The position numbers and the translations under genes were made by a program. Shown in pieces: positions 44,314 through 52,257 of a stretch of 64,000 nt of DNA. The DNA lies in the NCBI GenBank assembly GCA_016235345.1, contig JACRLG010000015.1, positions 62,001 to 126,000 of the forward strand. Direction: 5' to 3'. Under the pieces are notes generated by a model. The model was given only the letters and a program-made list of their open reading frames with translations, had not been told where the DNA came from and did not search any database. Position 1 is the stretch's first letter. Each line of letters opens with the position of its first letter. Source of the stretch: Deltaproteobacteria bacterium. GTDB lineage: Bacteria > Desulfobacterota > Desulfobacteria > Desulfobacterales > Desulfatibacillaceae.

Positions 44314-45000
44314 TCATCTCCCCTTTCCGGTAACATCCTCGTAAAGTTTTCTTATCTCGTTCGACTCCAGGATGTTGACGCCGGGCTTTTCCAGCCGGGC
44401 GGAAATCCACAGGGCCGCAGCCACGGTTTCGGCCTCTATGGGCTTAAACTTGTCGGGAATCAGAAAACTGACCATCGGGGTGAAGAGCTTGGCGATTTCC
44501 TCGAATGGCCTGAATTCGCCGCGTTTTCCCATGATGAGCGAGGGCCGCAGAATGGTGAGGCTGTCATAACTCAAGTCCCCGATGGCCTCTTCGAGCCTGC
44601 CCTTCACCCTTGAATAAAAGCTGAATGCCTTGGGGTTGGCTCCAAGGGCGCTTACAAGAATGAACCGGGACGCGCCGTTTTGCCTGCAAATTTTTGCGAG
44701 ATTCAGGCAGTGCGTATAATCGACCTGATAAAAGGCGTCCCTGGAACCGGCCTTTTTCATGGTGGACCCAAGGGCGCAGATTACGGTGTCGGCAACAAGG
44801 TCCCGGGAGCGGGAGCCGAGATCGAAAAAATCCACCGAAACCTCTTTGAACCTGGGATCGGACGGCGCGGGGTCGAGCGGACGCCTTCCCACCGATATTA
44901 TGGCCTCAAAGGAGTCATCCGCCAAAAGCCTTGAAAGGCAAAGGCCGCCCACAAGCCCCGTGGCTCCGGCCAATAGCACCCTTTTTCCGTTTCCCGCCAT
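44314..45000 (-). CDS. NAD(P)-binding Rossmann protein (HTATIP2-like atypical SDR)
   Basis: 228 residues. The nucleotide loop GATGLVGGLCLSRLL lies at 11-25 and SVGRRPLD gives the basic residues expected for NADP. Further on CALGSTMKKAGSRDAFYQVDY and RFILVSALGA match the NAD(P)H-binding family that includes human HTATIP2/TIP30. It has no Tyr-x3-Lys in the classical place. Oxidoreductase or regulatory role is unknown. Confidence 0.85.
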   Translation of the reverse strand: MAGNGKRVLLAGATGLVGGLCLSRLLADDSFEAIISVGRRPLDPAPSDPRFKEVSVDFFDLGSRSRDLVADTVICALGSTMKKAGSRDAFYQVDYTHCLNLAKICRQNGASRFILVSALGANPKAFSFYSRVKGRLEEAIGDLSYDSLTILRPSLIMGKRGEFRPFEEIAKLFTPMVSFLIPDKFKPIEAETVAAALWISARLEKPGVNILESNEIRKLYEDVTGKGR

Positions 45001-45237
45001 GTTTCCCCCATCAGCCCGTTTAAAAACGCGATACTTTAGTGTCGAGCGTTAAAGCCAATTCCGCCACGTACGAACATCCTGATTTAGCCCAAGAACTCTG
45101 CGATTTCTTGGGCGGGTACGCGTGGCTCTTATGGCTTTTCGCGCGACGTGTTCATCGCCCAAGTTCAAATTGATATCCAGGCTTAATAGCCAGCCTTTTC
45201 AAAAGGCTGCAGCAATTGATAAAAAGCATTGAAAAAT
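45001..45237. other. Structured intergenic region (237 bases)
   Basis: No gene. Contains a perfect 9-bp hairpin, GCCCAAGAA (45087-45095) with TTCTTGGGC (45105-45113), inside an outer GCCACG.TAC/GTAC.CGTGGC pairing, and a palindrome CAGCCTTTTCAAAAGGCTG at 45191-45209 near the end of the minus-strand fusion gene. A terminator role for the last is possible, though no long T-run follows. Confidence 0.5.
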
Positions 45238-46962
45238 TCACATCCACAAAAGGGCCAGGAAGCCCGCAAGAACGAAGGTGGTGTCCATCAGAAATTCAAG
45301 CCTGTAGCCGGGATGCGCGTAGCCCTTTTCGTAGGCCCACACAATTGCCGCTGGAAAGGCCACGCTTATGAGAAGAAGATAGCCAAGGGAACTTACCCAT
45401 CCGAAAAGGCTGAACAGGGCGAGTCCGGCGCTCAGGCCAAGCAGCACCTTCCCGATCAGGGCCAGGGTCGCCTCGTCGCCGAGCCAGGTGGCAAGGGTTT
45501 CCTTGCCTGCGATGCGGTCCACCTGGGCGTCCAGAACGTCGAAAAAGGCGGCTCGAACGAAGGCGAGGCCCCCGGCGAAAAGGCTCGCGGCCAGGATATC
45601 AAAAAACGAGGGCGAAAAATCGTGTGAGAGCGCCGGAAGAAAGGCTGTAACCGCGCCCCAGGCCAGGGATACGGAAAGCGTCTTGGACCCTGGAATGGCC
45701 CTTATGCGCGGATAGCGCGATTCCATTGAAAGGCGGCCCGGAAGCAGGGGCACGTTGTAGGAAAGCCCCATCACTGTCATGAACAGAAGAATGGCGAACG
45801 CGGCCTTGCCCAAAAGAAGCCCGGCCCCAAGGCCGACGGCAAGGCTGGCCCCGGAAACGGCCAGAAGCGCGGTCCTGTGCTCCTCGTAAAAAAGCGCACG
45901 GTCCGGGTCGTTGTACCGGTAGGCGTTGCGGCCTATGTAGTTGTTGAAGGTGTGGATGGAATAAACGTAGCACACCGCCATCACAACCGGCGCGAATGCG
46001 GGCTCGCGGCCTATGAGGGCCAGCGCCGCAAGGCACAGGCAGCCCGCGCCAAGGGCTATATAGGCGTTGGTGAGGACCAAGGCCCTTATAACCGAAAACA
46101 GGCGTTCGGAGAGGCCGTGGCCGGTTCCGGGCGGGGCTTCCAGGGTTCGGCACACCCTTCTGGTGATCCAGGTGGGGGTGGAGGCCCCGGCGGTGACGCC
46201 CACGTGGCGGGCGCCGTTCAGCGCGGAAACATCGAGTTCCTTTTCTGTCTCCACATGAAGCGCCGGTTTTCCCGAACGCGCCGCCACCTGGAAAAGCCTT
46301 TGGGTGTTGCCGCTGTTTTTGCCGCCCACAATCACCACTGCGTCCACGTTGCGGGCCAGTTCGGCTACCTCGGCCTGCCGCTTTTCGGTGCTGTCGCAGA
46401 TGGTGTTGAAGATTTTAACGTCAGAGAACCTGCCCTTGATCAAACGGCAGACTTCGGCGAAAAGCTCCACGTCCTGTGTGGTCTGGGCCACCACAACAAG
46501 GGGGCTGCCAGAGGGGACAGAATCGATTTCCTCCGGCCCTCGAACCACCACCGCCCTGCCCTGGCCGTGGCCGACGAGGCCCTCCACCTCCGGGTGCTCG
46601 GCGTCACCCACTATCACCGGGGTGTAACCCCTGGCCGCATGGTTGCGGATAAGGGTCTGCACCTTTATCACTCGCGGGCAGGTGGCGTCCATCACCCTGA
46701 AACCGGCGCGGGCGAGATTCTCCTCTATCTCCGGGCTTACGCCGTGGGCGCGGATCACCACGGTTCCCACGCCCTTTTCAGGCACGGAGTCAAGAACGCT
46801 GACTCCTTTTTCCTCAAGAATCCCCATGACCTGGGGGTTGTGGATCAGGGGGCCAAAGGTGTAAACCGGGCCGGACGCACGGTTGGCGGTATCGAGCACC
46901 ATTTCCACGGCGCGGCGTACGCCCATGCAAAAACCGGCTGTCCTGGCCAGAGTGATTTTCAT
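45238..46962 (-). CDS. ispH: Fusion of IspH (HMBPP reductase) and UbiA-like prenyltransferase
   Basis: 574 residues. Residues 1 to about 282 form a complete IspH: iron-sulfur cysteines Cys12 (GFCMGV), Cys95 (DATCPRV) and Cys189 (NTICDST), with the substrate histidines in HNPQV, AHGV and EHPEV. IspH makes IPP and DMAPP in the last MEP step. Residues about 290-574 form a UbiA-type membrane domain with about eight helices. Its second acidic motif DVLDAQVDRIAGKETL is intact, but the first, normally NDxxDxxxD, reads NNYIGRNAY, losing its three aspartates. A single frame covers both, so this is a true fusion. It is last in the parAB-NYN-DUF3842-cooT run. Confidence 0.92.
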   Translation of the reverse strand: MKITLARTAGFCMGVRRAVEMVLDTANRASGPVYTFGPLIHNPQVMGILEEKGVSVLDSVPEKGVGTVVIRAHGVSPEIEENLARAGFRVMDATCPRVIKVQTLIRNHAARGYTPVIVGDAEHPEVEGLVGHGQGRAVVVRGPEEIDSVPSGSPLVVVAQTTQDVELFAEVCRLIKGRFSDVKIFNTICDSTEKRQAEVAELARNVDAVVIVGGKNSGNTQRLFQVAARSGKPALHVETEKELDVSALNGARHVGVTAGASTPTWITRRVCRTLEAPPGTGHGLSERLFSVIRALVLTNAYIALGAGCLCLAALALIGREPAFAPVVMAVCYVYSIHTFNNYIGRNAYRYNDPDRALFYEEHRTALLAVSGASLAVGLGAGLLLGKAAFAILLFMTVMGLSYNVPLLPGRLSMESRYPRIRAIPGSKTLSVSLAWGAVTAFLPALSHDFSPSFFDILAASLFAGGLAFVRAAFFDVLDAQVDRIAGKETLATWLGDEATLALIGKVLLGLSAGLALFSLFGWVSSLGYLLLISVAFPAAIVWAYEKGYAHPGYRLEFLMDTTFVLAGFLALLWM

Positions 46963-46982
46963 GGAAGAACCCGGATTCCGCG

Positions 46983-47174
46983 TTATGCGGTTTTCTTGAG
47001 GTAAATCTTGTGGTCCACCAGGGAAAGCGAGTGGATGGAGGCCTTAACCAGCTTCTGGTCCCCGAAGATGCTCGTGAGCAGGAGCCCGTCAGGCTCAGGG
47101 GCCACGGTGTCCACGGCTTCCATGACGAGTGTTTCCCCGCCGTCTTCAACGTAATAGGCGTTTGCTTCGCACAT
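46983..47174 (-). CDS. cooT: CooT family nickel-binding protein
   Basis: 63 residues, the family's usual size. It starts MCEANAYY with Cys2, the residue that binds nickel in CooT, followed by a small beta-barrel pattern (TLVMEAVDTVAPEPDGLLLTSIFGDQKLVKASIHSLSLVDHKIYL). CooT proteins help nickel delivery to CO dehydrogenase. No CODH gene is in the window. It ends 20 bases before the IspH-UbiA gene. Confidence 0.88.
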   Translation of the reverse strand: MCEANAYYVEDGGETLVMEAVDTVAPEPDGLLLTSIFGDQKLVKASIHSLSLVDHKIYLKKTA

Positions 47175-47312
47175 GCTTGATTCTCCCGATTGATTTGGCG
47201 ATACTTATTATACTGTTCACGGTGCGTTGGATATCAGCCCGTTGCAAAAGGCACTATGAGAAGCCTGGATAAAAACGATGAAGCGCGACGCCTGACACAG
47301 CGATTCGCGTTT

Positions 47313-47735
47313 TTAGACAGGCTGGTAGAACTTCGCGAGGTTTTCCGTGACAAGCGCCTCCACCAGCCTGGGAAGCGGCGTGTGGGCCACCCCGACTATT
47401 TCCACGTTTTCCTGGGAAAGGGGCAGAAGGAATTTTTTGGCCGGGCTTTCACTTACTGCGGCGGCCATGGCGGGCGTCACCTCCCCCATCATGGAGTGAG
47501 CCAGAACTATGCTTATGGGGCCTATAATGACGTCCGCCTTCATAACGGTGCGCACTATGGCGTTTTCCCCCGAAGCCCCCCTGTTGGCGCGGCTTTTGAG
47601 CATCTGGGCCGTGGCAATGGCGTTGGTTCCAAGGGCTATCAGTTCCACCGATTCCCCGTAAACCTCTTTGAGGCGCTTGATCACGGCGGCCCCTATGCCG
47701 CCTCCCTGCCCGTCCATGATGCATATTCTGGGCAT
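47313..47735 (-). CDS. DUF3842 family protein
   Basis: 140 residues. The Rossmann-like start ICIMDGQGGGIGAAVIKRLKE and the following ELIALGTNAIATAQMLKSRANRGASGENAIVR are the family's hallmark. Later VIIGPISIVLAHSMMGEVTPAMA is conserved. The function is unknown. The family often lies beside cooT, as here (138-base gap), hinting at metal or CODH maturation, but this is only association. Confidence 0.88.
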   Translation of the reverse strand: MPRICIMDGQGGGIGAAVIKRLKEVYGESVELIALGTNAIATAQMLKSRANRGASGENAIVRTVMKADVIIGPISIVLAHSMMGEVTPAMAAAVSESPAKKFLLPLSQENVEIVGVAHTPLPRLVEALVTENLAKFYQPV

Positions 47736-47764
47736 TAAGATTCCTTCCGGTGCAGCTTTAAATA

Positions 47765-48277
47765 TTATAGTTTTTCCCTTTTTTTCAAAAGGGTTCTGCG
47801 TGCCTTGGTAAGGCGGCGGGCAGGGCCTTTTTTCCGGTCGGCTTCCTTTACCGGCCCCTTGTCGCCGGTGTCGTCCGCCTTGCCCATGCTCTCGTAAAGG
47901 GCCTCGTCGAGTTTAACGGAAAAATCTGCGCAGCTTATGAAGGCGGCCCCAGCCTGGCTCACGCGAATCTGAAGGCCCCGGTCGGAAGTCACCACCACGG
48001 CCTTGGGGCCAAGCCTTTTAGCCATTTCGGCGATCACCGTATCTGCGGTTTTTCCGGCGGGGGAATAAACCACCGGAATTCCCTTTATCCGCCCGCTGCG
48101 CTCTCCGGCAACCGGGGCATGATGGGCGTCGAAAACAACGGTTACGGTATGGGCCTTCGCCTTCTTGTAAAGGGTGAGAAGCCCGGCAAGCTCTTCCCGC
48201 GCCGCCTCCAGATCGCTGGTCCCGGCGCTTCCGGTGAAGATCATGTTGTAGCCGTCGATTACGACGTGTACGCCCAT
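47765..48277 (-). CDS. NYN domain (YacP-like) putative ribonuclease
   Basis: 170 residues. HVVIDGYNMIFTG begins a PIN-like NYN fold, with acidic residues also in VVFDAHH (about 50), GKTADTVIAEM (about 80) and VVTSDRGLQIRV (about 100), giving a possible metal site. YacP/Rae1 of Bacillus cuts mRNA at the ribosome. The C-terminus is a long Lys/Arg-rich tail (about 145-170) suited to RNA binding. It lies 28 bases after parB. Confidence 0.87.
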   Translation of the reverse strand: MGVHVVIDGYNMIFTGSAGTSDLEAAREELAGLLTLYKKAKAHTVTVVFDAHHAPVAGERSGRIKGIPVVYSPAGKTADTVIAEMAKRLGPKAVVVTSDRGLQIRVSQAGAAFISCADFSVKLDEALYESMGKADDTGDKGPVKEADRKKGPARRLTKARRTLLKKREKL

Positions 48278-48305
48278 TTTCCCACCGCACCGCAGGATTT
48301 GCAGG

Positions 48306-49208
48306 TTACTGCTTCAGAATCGCAAGGAGCCTTTCCAGGTCGGAATCAGCGTAAAACTCTATGGTGAGCATCCCCTTTTTGCCCTTTTTCAGAATCTGCA
48401 CCTTGGTTCCAAGGCTGCGGGAAAGCTCGTCGGCCAGATCGGCCATGTAAACGGAATCGGGCCTTTTGGCCTTCGCCGGTTTTTCCGCCTCGGCGCGCTC
48501 GCCTTTAAGGGCGTCCACAAGCTCTTCCGTGGACCGGACCGAAAGATTTTTCGAGCACACGGTTTTGAAGGCCAGAACCTGGCGGGCCGTGTTTTCAAGG
48601 CCCAGAATGGCCCTGGCGTGGCCCATGCTGATGAGGCCGGTTCTCACTGCGTCCTGGATAACGGCAGGCAGGTTGCGAAGGCGCAGGGTGTTGGCCACGG
48701 TGGAGCGCTTCTTGCCGAGTTTTTCGGCCACAGCTTCCTGGGTGAAGCCGAACTCTGACACCAGCTTGTGCAGGCCCTCGCATTCCTCCATGGGGTTGAG
48801 ATCGGCGCGCTGGACGTTTTCCACGATGGCGAAGAGGAGAAGCTCCTCGTTATCCACACTGCGCACCACAACAGGCACCTGGGTCAACCCTGCAAGGACG
48901 GCGGCCCTCATCCGGCGCTCGCCCGCCACGATCTCGTAACCCTTGCCATCGGGCCTCACAAGAAGGGGCTGGATAATGCCCTGGGTTTTTATGGAATCTG
49001 CGAGGTCCCGCAAGTCCTCGTCGTTGAAATGCTTTCGGGGCTGGTAGCGGTTGGGGGCAAGAAGATTTATGTCGCAGAAAAAATGATCCGGCGATGATGC
49101 GGAAGCCTCCCTGGTGCTCACCACCCCCATGTCGGGAAAAAGGGCGTCCAGGCCCATTCCCAAGGCTGATCGCCTTGGTTTCGCCGATTTGTCCTTTTCA
49201 GTACTCAT
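48306..49208 (-). CDS. parB: Chromosome partitioning protein ParB
   Basis: 300 residues. The N-terminal ParB/Sulfiredoxin domain includes NRYQPRKHFND, QPLLVRP and the CTP-binding GERRMRAA at about 90. The HTH region (FTQEAVAEKLGKKRSTVANTLRLRNLP) and SMGHARAILGL follow, then a Lys-rich linker and the C-terminal dimer domain. ATG 49208 has AAGGA upstream; the 16 residues before it are less likely. It clamps on DNA from parS; I found no parS sequence nearby. Confidence 0.93.
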   Translation of the reverse strand: MSTEKDKSAKPRRSALGMGLDALFPDMGVVSTREASASSPDHFFCDINLLAPNRYQPRKHFNDEDLRDLADSIKTQGIIQPLLVRPDGKGYEIVAGERRMRAAVLAGLTQVPVVVRSVDNEELLLFAIVENVQRADLNPMEECEGLHKLVSEFGFTQEAVAEKLGKKRSTVANTLRLRNLPAVIQDAVRTGLISMGHARAILGLENTARQVLAFKTVCSKNLSVRSTEELVDALKGERAEAEKPAKAKRPDSVYMADLADELSRSLGTKVQILKKGKKGMLTIEFYADSDLERLLAILKQ

Positions 49209-49269
49209 GGAGGAAGATCCTTGTAAGGAAGGTGGGTCAATAAAAGTCAGCCTCAATCCTCAAAACCGC

Positions 49270-50037
49270 TCACTTTGCGCGGGTCTTGATGATCTCCCTT
49301 GCCAAATCCTTGTAACTTCTGGCCCCTGCGGAATTCGGATCGTAAAGGCAGATGGGTTTTCCGAAGCTGGGAGCCTCGCCCAGGCGCACGTTGCGTGGAA
49401 TCCTGGTCTTGAAAACCAGGTCCTTGAAGTGCTTGTCCGCCTCCTCCGCAACCTGATGGCTTAAATTGACGCGGGAATCGAACATGGTTAAAAGTATTCC
49501 CATTATTCCCAGGCGCGGGTTCAGGCTCTGCTTTATCCTGCGGATGGTTGCCACAAGCTGGCCAAGGCCCTCCAGGGCGTAAAACTCGCACTGGAGCGGG
49601 ATGATAAGGGCGTCAGCCGCAGTCATGGCGTTGATGGTGAGAAGCGACAGGGCTGGCGGGCAGTCGATTATTATATATTGGTAAGCGTCCGCCACAGCGG
49701 CCAGAGTGTTTTTGACCACCTGCTCGCGGCCCTGCCTGTCCACGAACTCCACCTCGAACCCGGCAAGCTCCACCCGGCCCGGAACCACGGACAGCTTTTT
49801 TATTTCCGTGGGCCGCACAACGTCGGTTATGGCCGCCTGCCCCATGAGGGCATGGTAGAAGGTGGTTTCCAGGGCCTTTTTGTCCAGGCCCAGCCCCGTG
49901 GTGGCGTTTCCCTGGGGATCGAGGTCCACCAGGAGGGTCCGCTTGCCCGAAAGGGCCAGGGCGGCGGCAAGATTCGTGGCGGTGGTGGTTTTACCAACGC
50001 CTCCCTTTTGATTGGCTATCGAGATTATCTGGCTCAT
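49270..50037 (-). CDS. parA: Chromosome partitioning ATPase ParA
   Basis: 255 residues, the short chromosomal form (no HTH). The deviant Walker A motif is NQKGGVGKTTTATNLA (8-23), Walker A' lies in VDLDPQGNATTGLG and Walker B in YIIIDCPPALSLLT. ATG 50037 gives the standard start SQIISIANQKGG. parA precedes parB by 61 bases and the pair likely starts the long minus-strand operon down to the IspH-UbiA fusion. Confidence 0.95.
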   Translation of the reverse strand: MSQIISIANQKGGVGKTTTATNLAAALALSGKRTLLVDLDPQGNATTGLGLDKKALETTFYHALMGQAAITDVVRPTEIKKLSVVPGRVELAGFEVEFVDRQGREQVVKNTLAAVADAYQYIIIDCPPALSLLTINAMTAADALIIPLQCEFYALEGLGQLVATIRRIKQSLNPRLGIMGILLTMFDSRVNLSHQVAEEADKHFKDLVFKTRIPRNVRLGEAPSFGKPICLYDPNSAGARSYKDLAREIIKTRAK

Positions 50038-50172
50038 GGCTGCCGTCCTACCACAATTGAACCTTATTGAAAAGCGCAACATGTAGAGCCGGAAAACAAT
50101 ATTTGAAAAAGCAGATGAAGGGCGGCCTGCCGACTTTCATGCTCCGCCGCCCCGAATCGCGCCTTAATTTTC

Positions 50173-50201
50173 TTGACATGCTTCTGGTTTTGGGCTATCC
50201 G
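50173..50201 (+). promoter_or_regulatory. Probable sigma-70 promoter of rpsT
   Basis: TTGACA at 50173-50178 and TATCCG at 50196-50201 with a 17-base spacer. The -35 is perfect and the -10 weak. The start would lie about 60 bases before the coding region. Confidence 0.6.
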
Positions 50202-50267
50202 TACATGCTTATCGTTTATTGGCAGCATCAAACCCGATAACGTACTGACAAAGGAGGACATTTTCAG

Positions 50268-50543
50268 TTGGCAAACCATAAATCCGCATTAAAAAGAGTC
50301 AGACAGAACAAACTTCGGCAACTTCGCAACCGCTCGGCCAAAACCCGTATCAAGAACGTGGTGAAGGCTTTTGCCGAAAAAGTGGGTGCAAACGCCCTTG
50401 AGGCCGCCTCCACCGCTCTTTCCACCGCCCAGTCGATCATAGCAAAGGGCGCGGGCAAGGGCGTAATACATAAGAATAAGGCTTCCAGGAAAATTTCCAG
50501 GCTGGCCAAGCAGTTGAACAAGGCAAAAGCCCAGGTTTCCTAA
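50268..50543 (+). CDS. rpsT: 30S ribosomal protein S20
   Basis: 91 residues, all helical and basic: ANHKSALKRVRQNKLRQLRNRS, KTRIKNVVKAF, then KGVIHKNKASRKISRLAKQLNKA. It binds 16S rRNA early in assembly. It begins with TTG, with AAAGGAGGA 9 bases upstream; rare start codons are known for rpsT in E. coli (UUG), where they help autoregulation. It has its own promoter and terminator. Confidence 0.97.
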   Translation: MANHKSALKRVRQNKLRQLRNRSAKTRIKNVVKAFAEKVGANALEAASTALSTAQSIIAKGAGKGVIHKNKASRKISRLAKQLNKAKAQVS

Positions 50544-50579
50544 GCCGCCCCTCGTTCCTGCTTTTTGCATTAATAAATC

Positions 50580-50625
50580 AAGGCGTAAGGGCTTCCGAAA
50601 TTATCGGGAAGCCCTTACGCCTTTT
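50580..50625 (+). terminator. Strong terminator of rpsT
   Basis: A perfect 17-bp stem (50580-50596 with 50607-50623), starting AAGGCGTAAGGGCTTCC, with a 10-base loop and T run. It lies 36 bases after the stop and is symmetric enough to stop either strand. Confidence 0.93.
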
Positions 50626-50705
50626 TGCGTTCAAGGCCCTATCGCCTTTTTCCAATGGAAGCGGGGCGCACGGCGGAATTTTCGCCATGCGCCCCGGTTT
50701 AGGGT

Positions 50706-51560
50706 CTAGTAAATTCCCACCTTGGCTCCGAGATTGGAGTCATAGATGTTCACGTCATCCAGTCCGCTGGTTCGCGCCACAAGCCGGTGAAAGCCCATGT
50801 AACGCCCGCCGTCGGTGGTAAGAACCTCGGCCTCTGAGGGGAAAATCCCCTTTCCGGCCAGTTCGATGGCCCTTTCAAAGTCCCGCCAGTCCTTCCAGCC
50901 TTCCGGCTGGGTGTCGACGGAAACGTCGGCCACCTTGGCGTTGCCGGCCCAAAGATTACGCCAGAACTCGGCGGTTTTGAAGCACCTGCAACCATCCGAC
51001 CAGAATACCTTCCCGTTTGACTGGGGCTCTAAAAGGTAGTCCGGCACCACCCCGTTTTCAAAGGGAGCGGCAAGTCCCGCCACCACCACCCCGATCTGGC
51101 CTCCGGGCCTGAGGAACCGGGAGAGGTAATCCAGGTAAAGCTCGTCGGTTCCAAAATACTGGTAGGCGTCGATTGAAACGACTGCGTCGAAAAACCCCTT
51201 GGCAAATGGAAGCGCATGGGCCTCGCAGCGCACGGGGCAGATGGAATCGCCGCAACCTGCTTCAAGCACACGTTGCCAGTTGTAATCCGGGTCAATCCAC
51301 AAATCCGCTGCCCAGACCTTGACGCCGAACTCGCGGGCGAGGAAAACGCTGGTGAGCGCCCTTCCGCAGCCAAGGTCCAAGACCCGCATTCCGGGCTTGA
51401 AATCCATCTTTTCGCACAGCCATTCCAGAAGCCAGAGGGCGTTGGGGCCCATCTGGTTTTCCAGCACCCACATGGGGTCGTACTTGCCGGAGCGGGGAAA
51501 TTTGTCGTTGCCAACTATGGAAAATGCCTCGTTGATCTTATCGGATGAGTCGGTTTGCAT
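50706..51560 (-). CDS. Class I SAM-dependent methyltransferase
   Basis: 284 residues. SAM motif I is RVLDLGCGRALTSVFLA (about 53), with AADLWIDP as the acidic loop (motif II) and DAVVSIDAYQYFG as motif IV, and FLRPGGQIGVVV after it. Regions before about 40 (KYDPMWVLENQMGPNALWLLEWL) resemble small-molecule methyltransferases acting on amines or lipids. ATG 51560 has GGAGGG 9 bases upstream. It starts 1 base after lptE ends, so both belong to the leuS-lptE operon. Substrate unknown. Confidence 0.87.
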   Translation of the reverse strand: MQTDSSDKINEAFSIVGNDKFPRSGKYDPMWVLENQMGPNALWLLEWLCEKMDFKPGMRVLDLGCGRALTSVFLAREFGVKVWAADLWIDPDYNWQRVLEAGCGDSICPVRCEAHALPFAKGFFDAVVSIDAYQYFGTDELYLDYLSRFLRPGGQIGVVVAGLAAPFENGVVPDYLLEPQSNGKVFWSDGCRCFKTAEFWRNLWAGNAKVADVSVDTQPEGWKDWRDFERAIELAGKGIFPSEAEVLTTDGGRYMGFHRLVARTSGLDDVNIYDSNLGAKVGIY

Positions 51561-51561
51561 C

Positions 51562-52110
51562 TTAAAATCCCTCCAAGGATGCCTCCGCCAGAACAGCGCC
51601 CTTCTGGGCAAGCCGCTCGGAAAGCCTTAAAAGGGCGTTTTGGCGGTTCTGTTCGGTTGTAAGCGTATCGCCTGAAAGCACCGTGTAATTCTCGAAATCG
51701 GCAAGGCTTGGGTGGCTGAAAACCACCTTTCCCGCCTTGTCGCCAAGAGACACGGCGACTGTCATACGAAGGGTGCGCTCCACGGAATCCCCCCCGGCCT
51801 TTCTTGCCGAGCTTTGATCCGTAAGCGAAACCACCCTTCCGGTGAGCGTGAGATCGGCCCCCGTGCGGTCGGGAATGAAGCGCCCCCCGGCGGAAAACCT
51901 CCTGGAAAACGCGTTCGATACCATTACGGACAGGCCGCTTTCGATGGTGTCATTATCGAAAACGTTCACGAACACGCTCCGCCGAAGGCCCCCCGAAGCT
52001 CCGGAAGGCGATGCGACATCGCCGCCACCGAGCCTGTAACCGCATGACAGGGCCGATACCGCTATGACCGGAACAAGAACCAGCGCGAACCTTGAAATGA
52101 TTTTATGCAT
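51562..52110 (-). CDS. lptE: LPS assembly lipoprotein LptE (putative)
   Basis: 182 residues. The signal peptide KIISRFALVLVPVIAVSALSC ends at a cysteine followed by GYRLGGG, the typical LptE mature start. SVFVNVFDNDTIESGLSVMVSNAFSRRF matches the family's core, and the protein ends in a helix (NALLRLSERLAQKGAVL). LptE plugs the LptD outer membrane barrel. The lipobox (ALSC) is weak. Position directly after leuS agrees with the usual order in Proteobacteria. Confidence 0.85.
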   Translation of the reverse strand: MHKIISRFALVLVPVIAVSALSCGYRLGGGDVASPSGASGGLRRSVFVNVFDNDTIESGLSVMVSNAFSRRFSAGGRFIPDRTGADLTLTGRVVSLTDQSSARKAGGDSVERTLRMTVAVSLGDKAGKVVFSHPSLADFENYTVLSGDTLTTEQNRQNALLRLSERLAQKGAVLAEASLEGF

Positions 52111-52257
52111 CCAGCCTCATGTTTTTAACCCGGCGTCAAGCCCGGGCGATGGTTTACGGAATCAAATGAAAAGAGGGAGCCGGAAAGACCATGCCATTTC
52201 AAAAGCCTTTCAGCTTTCGAAGGCGTAATGATTCATAGCTTGCAAACAAAGCCTCCG

